From: Prauserella muralis
GTDB lineage: Bacteria; Actinomycetota; Actinomycetes; Mycobacteriales; Pseudonocardiaceae
DNA: 64,000 nt
Assembly: GCF_003202285.1 (NCBI RefSeq)
Contig: NZ_MASW01000007.1
Coordinates: forward strand, 768,093 to 832,092
Direction of reading: 5' to 3'
A model generated the notes under the pieces. That model was not told where the DNA came from and ran no database searches. It worked only from the letters and a program-made list of their open reading frames with translations. Of this stretch, positions 31,659 to 39,546 are shown one piece after another; within the stretch, counting starts at the first letter, position 1, and each line of letters opens with the position of its first letter. The position numbers were made by a program, and so were the translations under genes.

Positions 31659-32487
31659 TGCGTTTCCCTTCAGGTTCGGCCGAAATCAGCGTCTTCTCGG
31701 ATCCGCGTTCGCGTTCACGACACTTTTTTCGTTTCCTCCTCCGCATGTGGGCATGCGTCCGGGCACACCCGTGCCATCGCCGGAAAAAGGGCGCACGAGA
31801 ACACAGGCCGGCGACCAGCGTTCGAAGAGCACGCGTGGTCGGTGCACATTGCGGCCCGTAATGCGCCTGCACGGCGCAGCCAAGTACCGGATCGGCACGG
31901 ATCCGGCCCCTTCACCCCGACTCGGCAGATTGCAGCCCATCGACGCTGATCCGGAGCAAACCGCCTTGACTCAATCTATTGAGCCGAGCGCGACCCAATC
32001 AATGGGTCGATTGCGTGAACAGGGTTTTCACCCCTCGTATAACTCCGGCGGGCACGATCCGCACTCCCGGGCGCAGGGCGCACGCGCCCGAGGGGCCACA
32101 CAGTACGGGCATACCGGGTGGTAGTCGCGCTGTGCGGACGTCTTTCCCACACCCTCTTGACAGCCGAACCAAGGGTATTGTGCTCCACGCAACAGCTTCA
32201 CTCGGATGGAGCAGCGAATGCTACTCAAGGTTGCCCTGGGTGCCTATTTGGCACTCCGTCTAGTCCGTGAGCCTGACAAGTGGTGCCCCAGTTGAGTTCG
32301 TAGCGTACTCAGCAACGCGTTGCGCATCGATCAACAAATCCGCCATCCGGAACACCGGGCGATCATCCGGGTACCCCGGGCAACGGTCGCCGAACCCCTC
32401 CCGGGCAGCGACGTGCCCCCGCCGCGCGCTCCGTGTTACCCCGCAACGCCGAAACCGTAACCCAATAGTTGCATAGGCTTAGCATCC
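31659..32487. other. Long non-coding leader/intergenic region of the betaine operon
   Basis: Between the betaine operon and the tandem repeat I see no convincing gene. The region holds the promoter/dyad cluster at 31970-32009 and, nearer the start codon, a small hairpin CCGGATCG...CGGATCCGG (31896-31915). A ribosome site GAAGGG lies just before the ATG at 31658. I compared the leader by eye with cyclic-di-AMP, SAM and SAH riboswitch cores and did not recognise any of them. Confidence 0.5.
31970..32009 (-). promoter_or_regulatory. Two adjacent dyads over a candidate promoter of the betaine operon
   Basis: CTCAATCTATTGAG (31970-31983) and CGACCCAATCAATGGGTCG (31991-32009) share the half-site ACYCAAT. 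On the minus strand TTGATT (32002-31997) and TAGATT (31978-31973), 18 bp apart, would place a -35 inside one dyad and a -10 inside the other. A repressor dimer pair could block this promoter. No regulator is identified, and no transcript start is known. Confidence 0.5.
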
Positions 32488-32571
32488 CGCGAGTCCTGCA
32501 TTCCAGCCCGCGAGTCCCGCACTCAGGCCCGCGAGTTCTGCGCTCCGAACCACGAGTTCTGCGTTCGGATC
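32488..32571. repeat. Tandem repeat, 4 x 21 bp
   Basis: Four units begin at 32488, 32509, 32530 and 32551, each opening CGCGAGT or CACGAGT and continuing YCYGCRYTC. The units diverge at several positions, so this is not a very recent expansion. It lies in the 1.1-kb gap between the phosphatase gene end and the betaine operon. No spacer-repeat structure suggests a CRISPR array. Confidence 0.85.
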
Positions 32572-32780
32572 CGAAACCGGGCGCCAGAAAACGCACCACC
32601 CGGCGAACACCGCCGCTTTACGGAACCGGACGGCAGGCGCACGGCATCGCCCGCACCCGGATTCGCGAAAACGGCGCGAACCCCCGGCGAAACGACCCGG
32701 AACCGCGGTTCCCGGCAACGGCGGAAACCGGAAGCCGCCAGCGCGCGCCGGAGCAGTTCCCGCCGTGTTCCGGACGAGTC

Positions 32781-34046
32781 TCAACGCGGCGACGCGGGGA
32801 CCGGTGCCAGCCGAGCCGTGCCGTCGTAGCCGCCGTCCGGCTCCGGCAGGCCGAACAGCGCGCCCACGGTGGGCGCCACGTCCACCGTCCGCGCCGGGGC
32901 CGACGAGGTGCCCGGCGTGACGGCCGGGTGGCCGCCGGTGACGAAGAACGGGATCGGCGCGGTCGCGGGGTGCCCGTGGTTGCCGGGAATCGGGTTCGAC
33001 CACACCTGCGGGTCGGTGAACCGCCAGCCCGCGCGGCAGTACACCACCAGATCACCCGCCTCGGGCCCGAGCCGCAGTTGGCCGGGCTCGTGCGCCGACA
33101 GCACGCCGTCGGTGGCCAGCGCAAGCCGCCGCATCCGCGCCACGGCCTCGGCGCGCTCGGCGTCCGGCCCGGTGAACGTCAGCAGGTCCGCACCGCCGTT
33201 CTGCGCGATGGCGACTCGGCGCTCCAGCAGCGGGTCACCCTCCATCGTGGACCGCAGCGAGATGGTCCGGTGCGGCAGCGACCAGTCCATGGAATGGTCG
33301 GCGAGCACGATGAGCACGCTGGAGGCCCAGCGCCCCGTGTCGCGCAGGTGCCGCACGAACCGGCCGACGACCAGATCGGTCGCCCACAGCGCGGCGGAGC
33401 GGGCGGCCCGCAGTGTCGTGCCGGTCAGATCCGTGTGCCCCACGCGGTCGACGTCGCCGAGGTTGCAGAACACCAGGTCCGGATCGGACTCGTCGACCAT
33501 CGCGATCAGCGCGTCGGCCGTGGCGAGGTCGGGCGCGTGCCCGCTGACCGGCACGATCGGGAACGGCTCCCAGCGCACGCTCGCGCGCTCGCCGAAGATG
33601 CCGTAGAGGTACTCCTTGCTCAGCACGCTGCCGGTGGTCCTTCCGGTGGCGGCGAGCCGGTCGAGCAGCGTCGCGCCGCGCAGATCGGCCGGGCGGTCCA
33701 GCGTCCGCACGGCGCCCTCGGCCCGGTCGTAGACGGAGTTGGCGGGCACACCGGACCGGTCGGGCCGCACTCCGGTCATCATCATCACGTGGTTGGGGAT
33801 GGTCTCCGTGACCGGCAGCGACCGCGCGGCGGGAAAGTGCGTCCCGGCCTCGCGCAGGCGCAGCAGCGTGGGGGTCAGCACGGGGCCGATCTCGTCGGGA
33901 CGCAACCCGTCCACCACGAGCACGTACACGCGTGGGCCCTGCGGTGCCGCGGCCGCCGGCGCCGTGCCCGCGGCGGCGGAGAGGACGACGGCGGCGCCGG
34001 TGCCGGTGGCGACGCGGAGGAACCGGCGGCGGGAGTACTCGGTCAT
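32781..34046 (-). CDS. Tat-exported alkaline phosphatase superfamily protein (nucleotide pyrophosphatase/phosphodiesterase type)
   Basis: A 421-residue exported enzyme. The N-terminus has a Tat signal (YSRRRFLRVATGTG then a hydrophobic Ala-rich helix). The mature part has the metal-site motif YVLVVDGLRPDEIGP, the nucleophile region LPVTETIPNHVMMMTGVRP (Thr as likely nucleophile), and later metal ligands in LADHSMDW and PGNHGH. It probably hydrolyses phosphodiesters or nucleotide pyrophosphates outside the membrane. Its ATG overlaps the PhoD stop by 4 nt, so the two phosphatases are co-translated. Confidence 0.87.
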   Translation of the reverse strand: MTEYSRRRFLRVATGTGAAVVLSAAAGTAPAAAAPQGPRVYVLVVDGLRPDEIGPVLTPTLLRLREAGTHFPAARSLPVTETIPNHVMMMTGVRPDRSGVPANSVYDRAEGAVRTLDRPADLRGATLLDRLAATGRTTGSVLSKEYLYGIFGERASVRWEPFPIVPVSGHAPDLATADALIAMVDESDPDLVFCNLGDVDRVGHTDLTGTTLRAARSAALWATDLVVGRFVRHLRDTGRWASSVLIVLADHSMDWSLPHRTISLRSTMEGDPLLERRVAIAQNGGADLLTFTGPDAERAEAVARMRRLALATDGVLSAHEPGQLRLGPEAGDLVVYCRAGWRFTDPQVWSNPIPGNHGHPATAPIPFFVTGGHPAVTPGTSSAPARTVDVAPTVGALFGLPEPDGGYDGTARLAPVPASPR

Positions 34047-35701
34047 CGCAGCGGCTCCCCCGTGCGCTGGACGCGCTGGGTCCCGGCGCGCACCACGAAC
34101 GACGCGTTGTGCCGGGCCGCGCTCGCCGGATCGGTCCGGTCGGCGAGCGCGAACCAGTCCATCTGTACCGCGGCGGGCGTGACCTCGACCACGGAGTAGC
34201 CGTGGGAGTCCAGCTCGACGTACTTGAGGTGCGGGTTGGCGACCCGGATGGCCGCCTCCACGCCCACCGACGCGGTGCGTGGCGGCACCCCGAGGATGTC
34301 GTCGATGTTGTCGCTGGTCACCGACGTGCACACCAGCTCGGTGCCCACCGAGTCGCGGGTGAGCGGGTACGTCAGCGGGTCCGCGGGCAGCTCCGCCGCC
34401 CACGCGGAGTGGATGTCGCCGGTGAGGAACACGGTGTCGCGCACACCGTGGTCGCGCAGCGCGCCGAGCACCCGGGCGCGGTCGGCGGTGTAGCCGTCCC
34501 ACTGGTCGACGTTGACCGGCACGCCTTCCAGCGGACCGGTGAGCTGCGACAGCGCCTCCAGCTCGCGCGTCGAGAGCGTCGATGGGAAACGCACCGGCGC
34601 GATCATCACCGGGTTGCCGACGAGCTTCCACTGGGCGCCGGAGGTGACCAGCCCCGCGGTGAGCCAGCCCAGCTGCTCGCTGCCGGTGATGGTGCGAGCC
34701 GGGTCGGAGATCACCGGGTCCAGCGGGTGGGCGGCCTGCCTGCTGCGGTAGGTGCGCAGGTCGAGCATCGACAGCTCGGCCAGTGCGCCGAAGGCGATCC
34801 GCCGGTACAGCCTGCCACCGGGCTCGTAGCGCACGGGCATCCACTCGGCGTAGGCCTGCTGGGACGCCGCGCGCCGCCCGGCCCAGGTGCCCTCGGCGGG
34901 CTCGGTGTGGTTCTCCGCGCCGCCGGACCAGGCGTCGTTGGCCGACTCGTGGTCGTCCCAGGTGACGACGAACGGCACGCGGGCGTGCAGCGCCCGCAGG
35001 TCGGGGTCGGTCTTGTACTGGGCGTGCCTGCGCCGGTAGTGCTCCAGCGTGGTCATCTCGACGGGCGGGTCGTGCGGCCGGACGAGCACCTCGCCCGCCT
35101 GGTAGCCGCCGGGCGCGTACTCGTAGAGGTAGTCGCCGAGGTGCACGACGAGGTCGAGGTCGTCGCGCTCGGCGAGGTGCCGGTAGGCGGAGAAGTGGCC
35201 GGCCTGCCAGTTGGAGCACGACACGACGCCGAAGCGCAGGCGGGCGAGAGCACTGCCGGTGGCGGGCGCGGTCCGGGTGCGCCCGGTGGGCGACACGGCG
35301 CCGCCGAGGCGGAAGCGGTACCAGTACCACGTGCCGGGTGCGAGTCCGGTCACGTCGGCCTTGACGGTGTGGTCGCGCGCGGGCCCGGTGGCGACCGTGC
35401 CGCGCCGCACGATCCTGGTGAAGGCCTCGTCGAGCGCGACCTCCCAGCGGACGCTCACCTCGGGGCCGGCGCCGGAGCCGGGCAGCGCCTCCGCGGCCGG
35501 GGTGACCCGCGTCCACAGCAGCACACCGGTCGGCAGCGGGTCTCCGGAGGCGACGCCGTGCGCGAACGGCCCGGCCGCAGCCGCGGCCGCCGGTGGCACG
35601 GCCAGCAGCCCCGCGCCCGTGGCGGCGAGGGCACCTCCCGCCCGCAGAACCTCACGGCGGCTTAGTGCGGACTGTGCTCGACTATTCACGCGGGGACACA
35701 T
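34043..35701 (-). CDS. phoD: PhoD-family alkaline phosphatase, Tat-exported
   Basis: A 552-residue PhoD-like phosphodiesterase/phosphomonoesterase. A Tat motif (SRREVLRAGG) and hydrophobic stretch are followed by the PhoD N-terminal Ig-like domain (FAHGVASGDPLPTGVLLWTR), the calcium/iron-binding metallophosphatase core (VSCSNWQAGHFSAYRHL, LGDYLYEY, TWDDHESANDAW), and the later metal site FLTGDIHSAWAAEL. It releases phosphate outside the cell. It is the first gene of a two-gene phosphatase operon; the divergent promoter region holds a perfect GTTCAGCTGAAC palindrome, and I find no clear PHO-box array. Confidence 0.92.
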   Translation of the reverse strand: MCPRVNSRAQSALSRREVLRAGGALAATGAGLLAVPPAAAAAAGPFAHGVASGDPLPTGVLLWTRVTPAAEALPGSGAGPEVSVRWEVALDEAFTRIVRRGTVATGPARDHTVKADVTGLAPGTWYWYRFRLGGAVSPTGRTRTAPATGSALARLRFGVVSCSNWQAGHFSAYRHLAERDDLDLVVHLGDYLYEYAPGGYQAGEVLVRPHDPPVEMTTLEHYRRRHAQYKTDPDLRALHARVPFVVTWDDHESANDAWSGGAENHTEPAEGTWAGRRAASQQAYAEWMPVRYEPGGRLYRRIAFGALAELSMLDLRTYRSRQAAHPLDPVISDPARTITGSEQLGWLTAGLVTSGAQWKLVGNPVMIAPVRFPSTLSTRELEALSQLTGPLEGVPVNVDQWDGYTADRARVLGALRDHGVRDTVFLTGDIHSAWAAELPADPLTYPLTRDSVGTELVCTSVTSDNIDDILGVPPRTASVGVEAAIRVANPHLKYVELDSHGYSVVEVTPAAVQMDWFALADRTDPASAARHNASFVVRAGTQRVQRTGEPLR

Positions 35702-35741
35702 TTCACGAATAGCGACGACTTGTCACTACCAGTCAGTAACC

Positions 35742-35753
35742 GTTCAGCTGAAC
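35742..35753. promoter_or_regulatory. Palindrome between phoD and the EAL-GGDEF gene
   Basis: GTTCAGCTGAAC is a perfect 12-bp palindrome 41 bp upstream of the phoD start, in the gap shared with the divergent signalling gene. It could be an operator for either gene. No regulator is known. Confidence 0.3.
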
Positions 35754-35893
35754 TTCAACTGGATGGAGTAGAAAGGGAGGTGATCACACGACGGTCATCC
35801 TTGATTCGACCGTTATTCGTATGTAACTATCGGGCTACATTTCACCGAATTGGCCCCAACGCGGGTGAATATCTGGGTGTGGGAGTCGCCGGC

Positions 35894-37582
35894 ATGAACC
35901 AGGTGCGCTTTGCGTTCCAGCCGCTGTACAGCCTGCACACCGGTGGGGTTGTGGCGGTGGAGGCGCTGGCGCGCCCGTCCTCCGGCGGGGTCGGCGATCT
36001 GCTCGGCTCCGCGCTCCGGCGCGGCAGACTCGTCGAAGTCGACGTGAACCTCGCGGCCCGCGCGATTCTTGACGAAGCCCCCCACGCGACGCTGCTCCCC
36101 CTGCACCTCAACATCACCGCCCTCACGGCGGCGGCCCCGAAGCCCGCGCTGCAGCCGCTGTTCGACGCCCTCACCGAGGCGGGCAGGCGACCGCGTGAAC
36201 TGGTGCTCGAGATCGGCCCCCCGTTCCACGGCATCGCGCCGAGCGCGATGCTGGCCGGGCTGTCCCGGCTGGCGGAGCTGGGTTTCCGCCTCGCCTTCGA
36301 CGGCCTCGGCGCGGGCGACCTACCGCTGAACCTGCTCGCGGAGGCGCCGGTGGACATGGTGAAAATGGACCGCACCGCCCTGCGCAGGCTGCCCGACGAC
36401 TCGGCGACGGTCGCGCTGGTGGAATCGCTGGTGCATTTCGCCGCACGGACGCAGGTGCGCCTGGTGGCGACGGGCATCGAGAGCGAGGCGCAGCTGAACA
36501 CCGTGCGGCAGCTGGGAATCCGCATCGTGCAGGGCAACCTGTTCGCTCCGGCGCGGCGCGGCATGGTGTCCACCGGCACCGTCACGCTGGCGACCCCGGA
36601 CCCGCATGTGGGCCCGCACACGTTCACGCCGACCGCGGCCCACACCGTCAAGGACTTCCTGCGCCCGGCCACCACGCTGCCCGCGGAGGCGACCTGCGAG
36701 GAGGTGCGCAACGTCCTCATCGAGAGCGACGCGCCCACGGGCATCGTCGGTGTCGACGACCAGGGGCGTCCACAGTGGTCGATCGACCGCACGCGGTTCC
36801 TGCTCGCCGTCACCGGGCCGTTCGGGCATGCCCTGCACGCGCACCGGCCTGCCGAGCGGCTGGCCGACGCGCCGCACGTGATCCGCAACGGGGCCGCGGC
36901 GCTGGAGCTGCTGGACCTGATCGCCGACGCGGACTGGGACCGCAGCGGCGACGACGTCGTGGTGGTGGACGACTCGGGCCGCTGCCAGGGGGTCGTGCTG
37001 GTCAACGAGGTGGTGCGCGGCATGGCGGAGGCCAAGGTGGAGGAGGCCGCCGCGCTGAACCCGCTCACCCGGCTCCCGGGCAGCGACTCGGTGGCTCGCG
37101 ACGTCGACCGGCGCATCGCCGCGGGCCAGCCGGTGGTCGTCGGCTGGCTCGACATCGACTCGTTCAAGCGCGTCAACGACTCCGTGGGCTTCGCCGCGGG
37201 TGACGACCTGATCCGGGCGCTGGGCCGCAAGCTCACCGACCTCAGCAACCGGCTCGGGGGCGTGACGGTGAGCCACGTCGGCGGCGACGACTTCCTCATC
37301 GCCTGCGACATCGACAAGATCACCACGGTGGCGGACGGCCTGCTGGACACGCCGTGGTCGGCGGAGAACCTGCCGGTGACCGTGTCACTGGCGACGCTGG
37401 TGTGCGCGGGAGCCACGGTGGGCTCCTACCGCGAGATCTCCCGGCTGCTGGCGCCGCTGAAGAAGCACGCCAAGGACGTCACCGGCTCCAGCTGGGTCAA
37501 CAGCTGGCCGGGCACCGAGAAGATCGAGGTGCTCAGGGGCATCAGCCCGCAGCAGATGCCCCGGCAACGGCCCGCCAGCTGA
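35894..37582 (+). CDS. EAL-CBS-GGDEF cyclic-di-GMP signalling protein with degenerate motifs
   Basis: A 562-residue soluble protein. Residues ~1-225 form an EAL domain (E23-A24-L25; metal Asn in LHLNIT; Lys in DMVKMD). The DDFG motif reads D136-G137 and the AEGVE motif reads ATGIE (Thr193), so two usual catalytic positions are lost. Residues ~245-380 resemble a CBS pair, and ~390-545 are a GGDEF domain with an intact substrate loop (DIDSFKRVNDSVGFAAGDDL) but GGDDF (463-467) instead of GGDEF. It may bind cyclic-di-GMP or another nucleotide as a sensor rather than turn it over. The ATG at 35894 follows GGGAG by 8 nt; a longer reading to 35720 would cross the promoter region. Confidence 0.85.
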   Translation: MNQVRFAFQPLYSLHTGGVVAVEALARPSSGGVGDLLGSALRRGRLVEVDVNLAARAILDEAPHATLLPLHLNITALTAAAPKPALQPLFDALTEAGRRPRELVLEIGPPFHGIAPSAMLAGLSRLAELGFRLAFDGLGAGDLPLNLLAEAPVDMVKMDRTALRRLPDDSATVALVESLVHFAARTQVRLVATGIESEAQLNTVRQLGIRIVQGNLFAPARRGMVSTGTVTLATPDPHVGPHTFTPTAAHTVKDFLRPATTLPAEATCEEVRNVLIESDAPTGIVGVDDQGRPQWSIDRTRFLLAVTGPFGHALHAHRPAERLADAPHVIRNGAAALELLDLIADADWDRSGDDVVVVDDSGRCQGVVLVNEVVRGMAEAKVEEAAALNPLTRLPGSDSVARDVDRRIAAGQPVVVGWLDIDSFKRVNDSVGFAAGDDLIRALGRKLTDLSNRLGGVTVSHVGGDDFLIACDIDKITTVADGLLDTPWSAENLPVTVSLATLVCAGATVGSYREISRLLAPLKKHAKDVTGSSWVNSWPGTEKIEVLRGISPQQMPRQRPAS

Positions 37583-37610
37583 CGCTCGCGATCCGGCCCC
37601 CGGCAGGAGA

Positions 37611-37647
37611 GTGCCCCGGTGCGGCTGGGGGTCCCGCACCGGGGCAC
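37611..37647. terminator. Bidirectional terminator after the EAL-GGDEF gene
   Basis: Perfect 14-bp stem, GTGCCCCGGTGCGG with CCGCACCGGGGCAC and a 9-nt loop, starting 29 bp after the stop codon. Confidence 0.9.
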
Positions 37648-37939
37648 TCATCAGGCCACGGCGTCCTGGGGAGGGAGGACGGACGCCGGGCACGTCATCG
37701 AAACATGAAACATGTTGCGATCACTTCATGTTTCAGCATACGTCATGGAGTCGCCTTTGCATAGGTTTCCATGGCCGTGTATCGACCGTGCGCGGCTGAG
37801 AACGCAGCGCAACAGTCGACATGTCGCCTACCGTCCGGCGATCCGGCGCGACGGCGGCCGGGCGCGTCGGCGCGGGACGCTGGGCGGCGTTCGGAAGCCC
37901 GCCGCAAACCTCCTCCTGGAGCCACGTTCTGCCAACGGC
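37648..37939. other. Non-coding gap with a 9-bp inverted repeat
   Basis: No convincing gene is seen. TGAAACATG (37706-37714) and CATGTTTCA (37727-37735) form a perfect inverted repeat with a 12-nt spacer. A second TGAAACATG-like copy starts a few bases upstream (GAAACATGAAACATG). It resembles an operator, but no gene starts next to it; it does not match the parS consensus. Confidence 0.45.
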
Positions 37940-39124
37940 CTAGCCCTGCGCCGCCTCGCGGTAGGCGGCTGCCTTGCGCCGGAGTTGTTCGGCGCGGTCG
38001 CGGTCGTCCCCCGTGCCGGTGCCGTCGAGCCGGTCGGCGAGGTAGTCGGCGTCGTCGGCGAGCCTGCGCACCTCGTCGGGCGACCTGCCGGCCGCCTCCC
38101 GGCGAGCCTCCTCGGCGGCACGTTCCGCCGCGCTCAGCCAGGCCCCTGGCGGCGGTTCCGGTGCGGCATGCAGGCGGGCGTCCCGCGCGAACGTGTCCCG
38201 CACCTGCGCCGCCGCCCTGCCGAGGACACCGGCCAGCGCTGCGGGCGCGCCGGTGTCGTGCTCGGCGGCGTCGTAGTCGTCCCACAGGGCCCCGGCCGCG
38301 AGCGGCCCCACGGCCTCGGCCGGATGCACCCAGTGCCCGCCCTCCCCGGGATGACCGTCCTCGGGTTCGAGGCGGACGATTCGTCCCAGCGGCGCACCGG
38401 AACCGTCCACAATGGTCGCGGCGAGTTCGCGGGCCCGGCCCCGAGCCGCGGCCTCCACGGGGTGGCTCAGGAAGTGCACGCGGTGGACACTGCGCCAGCA
38501 TGCGAGGGCGTCCTCGCCGGGGAAGGGGCCGCGCGCGGCGAGTGCGGGCTCGACTCGCTCGCCAGGGGGTGCGAGCAGGCGCGCGCGGCCCGTGGTCGGT
38601 GAGGCGTTGTCAACCCGCCGCACGGATGTCGCCTGCGGGTCGTGTGGTCGCTTCCCGCAGGCCAGCGCATGATGACAACGGCTCAGTGCGTCGGCATAGG
38701 CGGCGACGTGCGCCCGCTCGAAGGGACCGTAGGGTTCCCGGTCACCGCGATGCGACAGGGCCGTGGCCGGGTAGTCGCGCCGCAGCCGTTCCCAGTCCTG
38801 TTCGGACACGTCGGCGGCCGGCTCGGGACCGCCCAGAACGTAGAGGCCGGGCGTGTCGCCGATCCGGTGATACGGGTGCCGCAGGTAGCCGGCGAGGCGA
38901 ACGTGGGCGTCCGCGGCGTCGAGCGCCGCGACCCGGACCTCCACGTACGCCACCCACAGCCGGACGGCCCTCCCGCGCCGGCGTTTCTCCCAGGCCTCGA
39001 CCTCGGCCAGCTCCTGCCGCGCCCGGTCGGCTTCGGTGCTGTGGTCGTGCGCCGCGAAGCGCCGAGCCCGCCGCCGGGCGTCGACGACGGCCCAGGCCAC
39101 CCAGGCCAGGTCGCCGTGTGTCAC
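37940..39124 (-). CDS. Hypothetical protein, 394 aa, charged and helical
   Basis: The product starts VTHGDLAWVAWAVVDARRRARRF and is rich in Arg, Ala, Glu and His. Helical segments alternate with short loops, and the last ~100 residues look like a coiled region (AERAAEEARREAAG). There is no signal peptide or membrane helix and no recognised family. Its GTG start overlaps the stop of the upstream zinc-ribbon gene by 4 nt (GTGA), which strongly supports this frame. The pair forms a small operon facing the XRE regulator at 39547. Confidence 0.6.
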   Translation of the reverse strand: MTHGDLAWVAWAVVDARRRARRFAAHDHSTEADRARQELAEVEAWEKRRRGRAVRLWVAYVEVRVAALDAADAHVRLAGYLRHPYHRIGDTPGLYVLGGPEPAADVSEQDWERLRRDYPATALSHRGDREPYGPFERAHVAAYADALSRCHHALACGKRPHDPQATSVRRVDNASPTTGRARLLAPPGERVEPALAARGPFPGEDALACWRSVHRVHFLSHPVEAAARGRARELAATIVDGSGAPLGRIVRLEPEDGHPGEGGHWVHPAEAVGPLAAGALWDDYDAAEHDTGAPAALAGVLGRAAAQVRDTFARDARLHAAPEPPPGAWLSAAERAAEEARREAAGRSPDEVRRLADDADYLADRLDGTGTGDDRDRAEQLRRKAAAYREAAQG

Positions 39125-39321
39125 GCGCGTCGCTCCCCCTCCCTCTCGTACGGCCAGCCCGACGCGAGGGCCAGCAGTTCTCCCGTGAGCTCGAGCATGG
39201 CGAGACACTCGTGGCAGTAGCCGTTGCCGTGGCCGTCCGCGAGCCAGAGACTTCCCGGTGGCGTGAACCGCCGGGGGATCGCGCACTCCGCGCAGATCTC
39301 CTGGACGTCCCGTCCCGTCAT
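39121..39321 (-). CDS. Small zinc-ribbon-like protein, 66 aa
   Basis: Two CxxC pairs, CAEC near residue 10 and CHEC near residue 37, are spaced as in a four-Cys zinc ribbon; the rest is short and polar. It is co-translated with the 394-aa protein downstream. Its promoter region is shared with the divergent XRE-DUF5753 gene and contains the GTAGC palindromes at 39458-39485, so it is a plausible target of that regulator. Function unknown. Confidence 0.6.
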   Translation of the reverse strand: MTGRDVQEICAECAIPRRFTPPGSLWLADGHGNGYCHECLAMLELTGELLALASGWPYEREGERRA

Positions 39322-39457
39322 ACCGCCACAGCTCCCCAGTACTTCGTGCGCCCGCCGTTGCGAAGCCGGCGACGCGGCCGTGTTCCAGGGGGTCCCACGA
39401 CCGGCGTCACCGGGGGCTAACGTGACAGGTGTCGAACTGCACGTAGCCACGACCCAA

Positions 39458-39485
39458 TGTAGCGCGCTACACAGTAGCCCGCTAC
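39458..39485. promoter_or_regulatory. Tandem GTAGC palindromes (candidate XRE operators)
   Basis: TGTAGCGCGCTACA (39458-39471, perfect) is followed by GTAGCCCGCTAC (39474-39485) at 15-bp spacing, between the zinc-ribbon gene and the divergent XRE gene. The same GTAGCGCGCTAC occurs at 41482-41493, at the far end of the regulator pair. Confidence 0.6.
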
Positions 39486-39546
39486 CGGAACGGCGTGGCC
39501 TATTCGGGTGACGCTGCGGCGTCACCACGAGCAGAGAGGTGACGCC

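Noticed and set aside
31659-31966. Known riboswitch (cyclic-di-AMP, SAM or SAH type) in the betaine leader
   Set aside because: The conserved core sequences I could look for are not visible; a covariance search would be needed to exclude it fully.
32157-32190. TTGACA-containing promoter on the plus strand
   Set aside because: No TATAAT-like element lies at a 16-18 bp spacing and no plus-strand gene follows.
32488-32571. Possible CRISPR array
   Set aside because: The units are contiguous 21-bp degenerate tandem repeats with no spacers and no cas genes nearby.
37700-37740. parS/ParB binding site
   Set aside because: The motif TGAAACATG-CATGTTTCA has a 12-nt spacer and does not match the parS palindrome.
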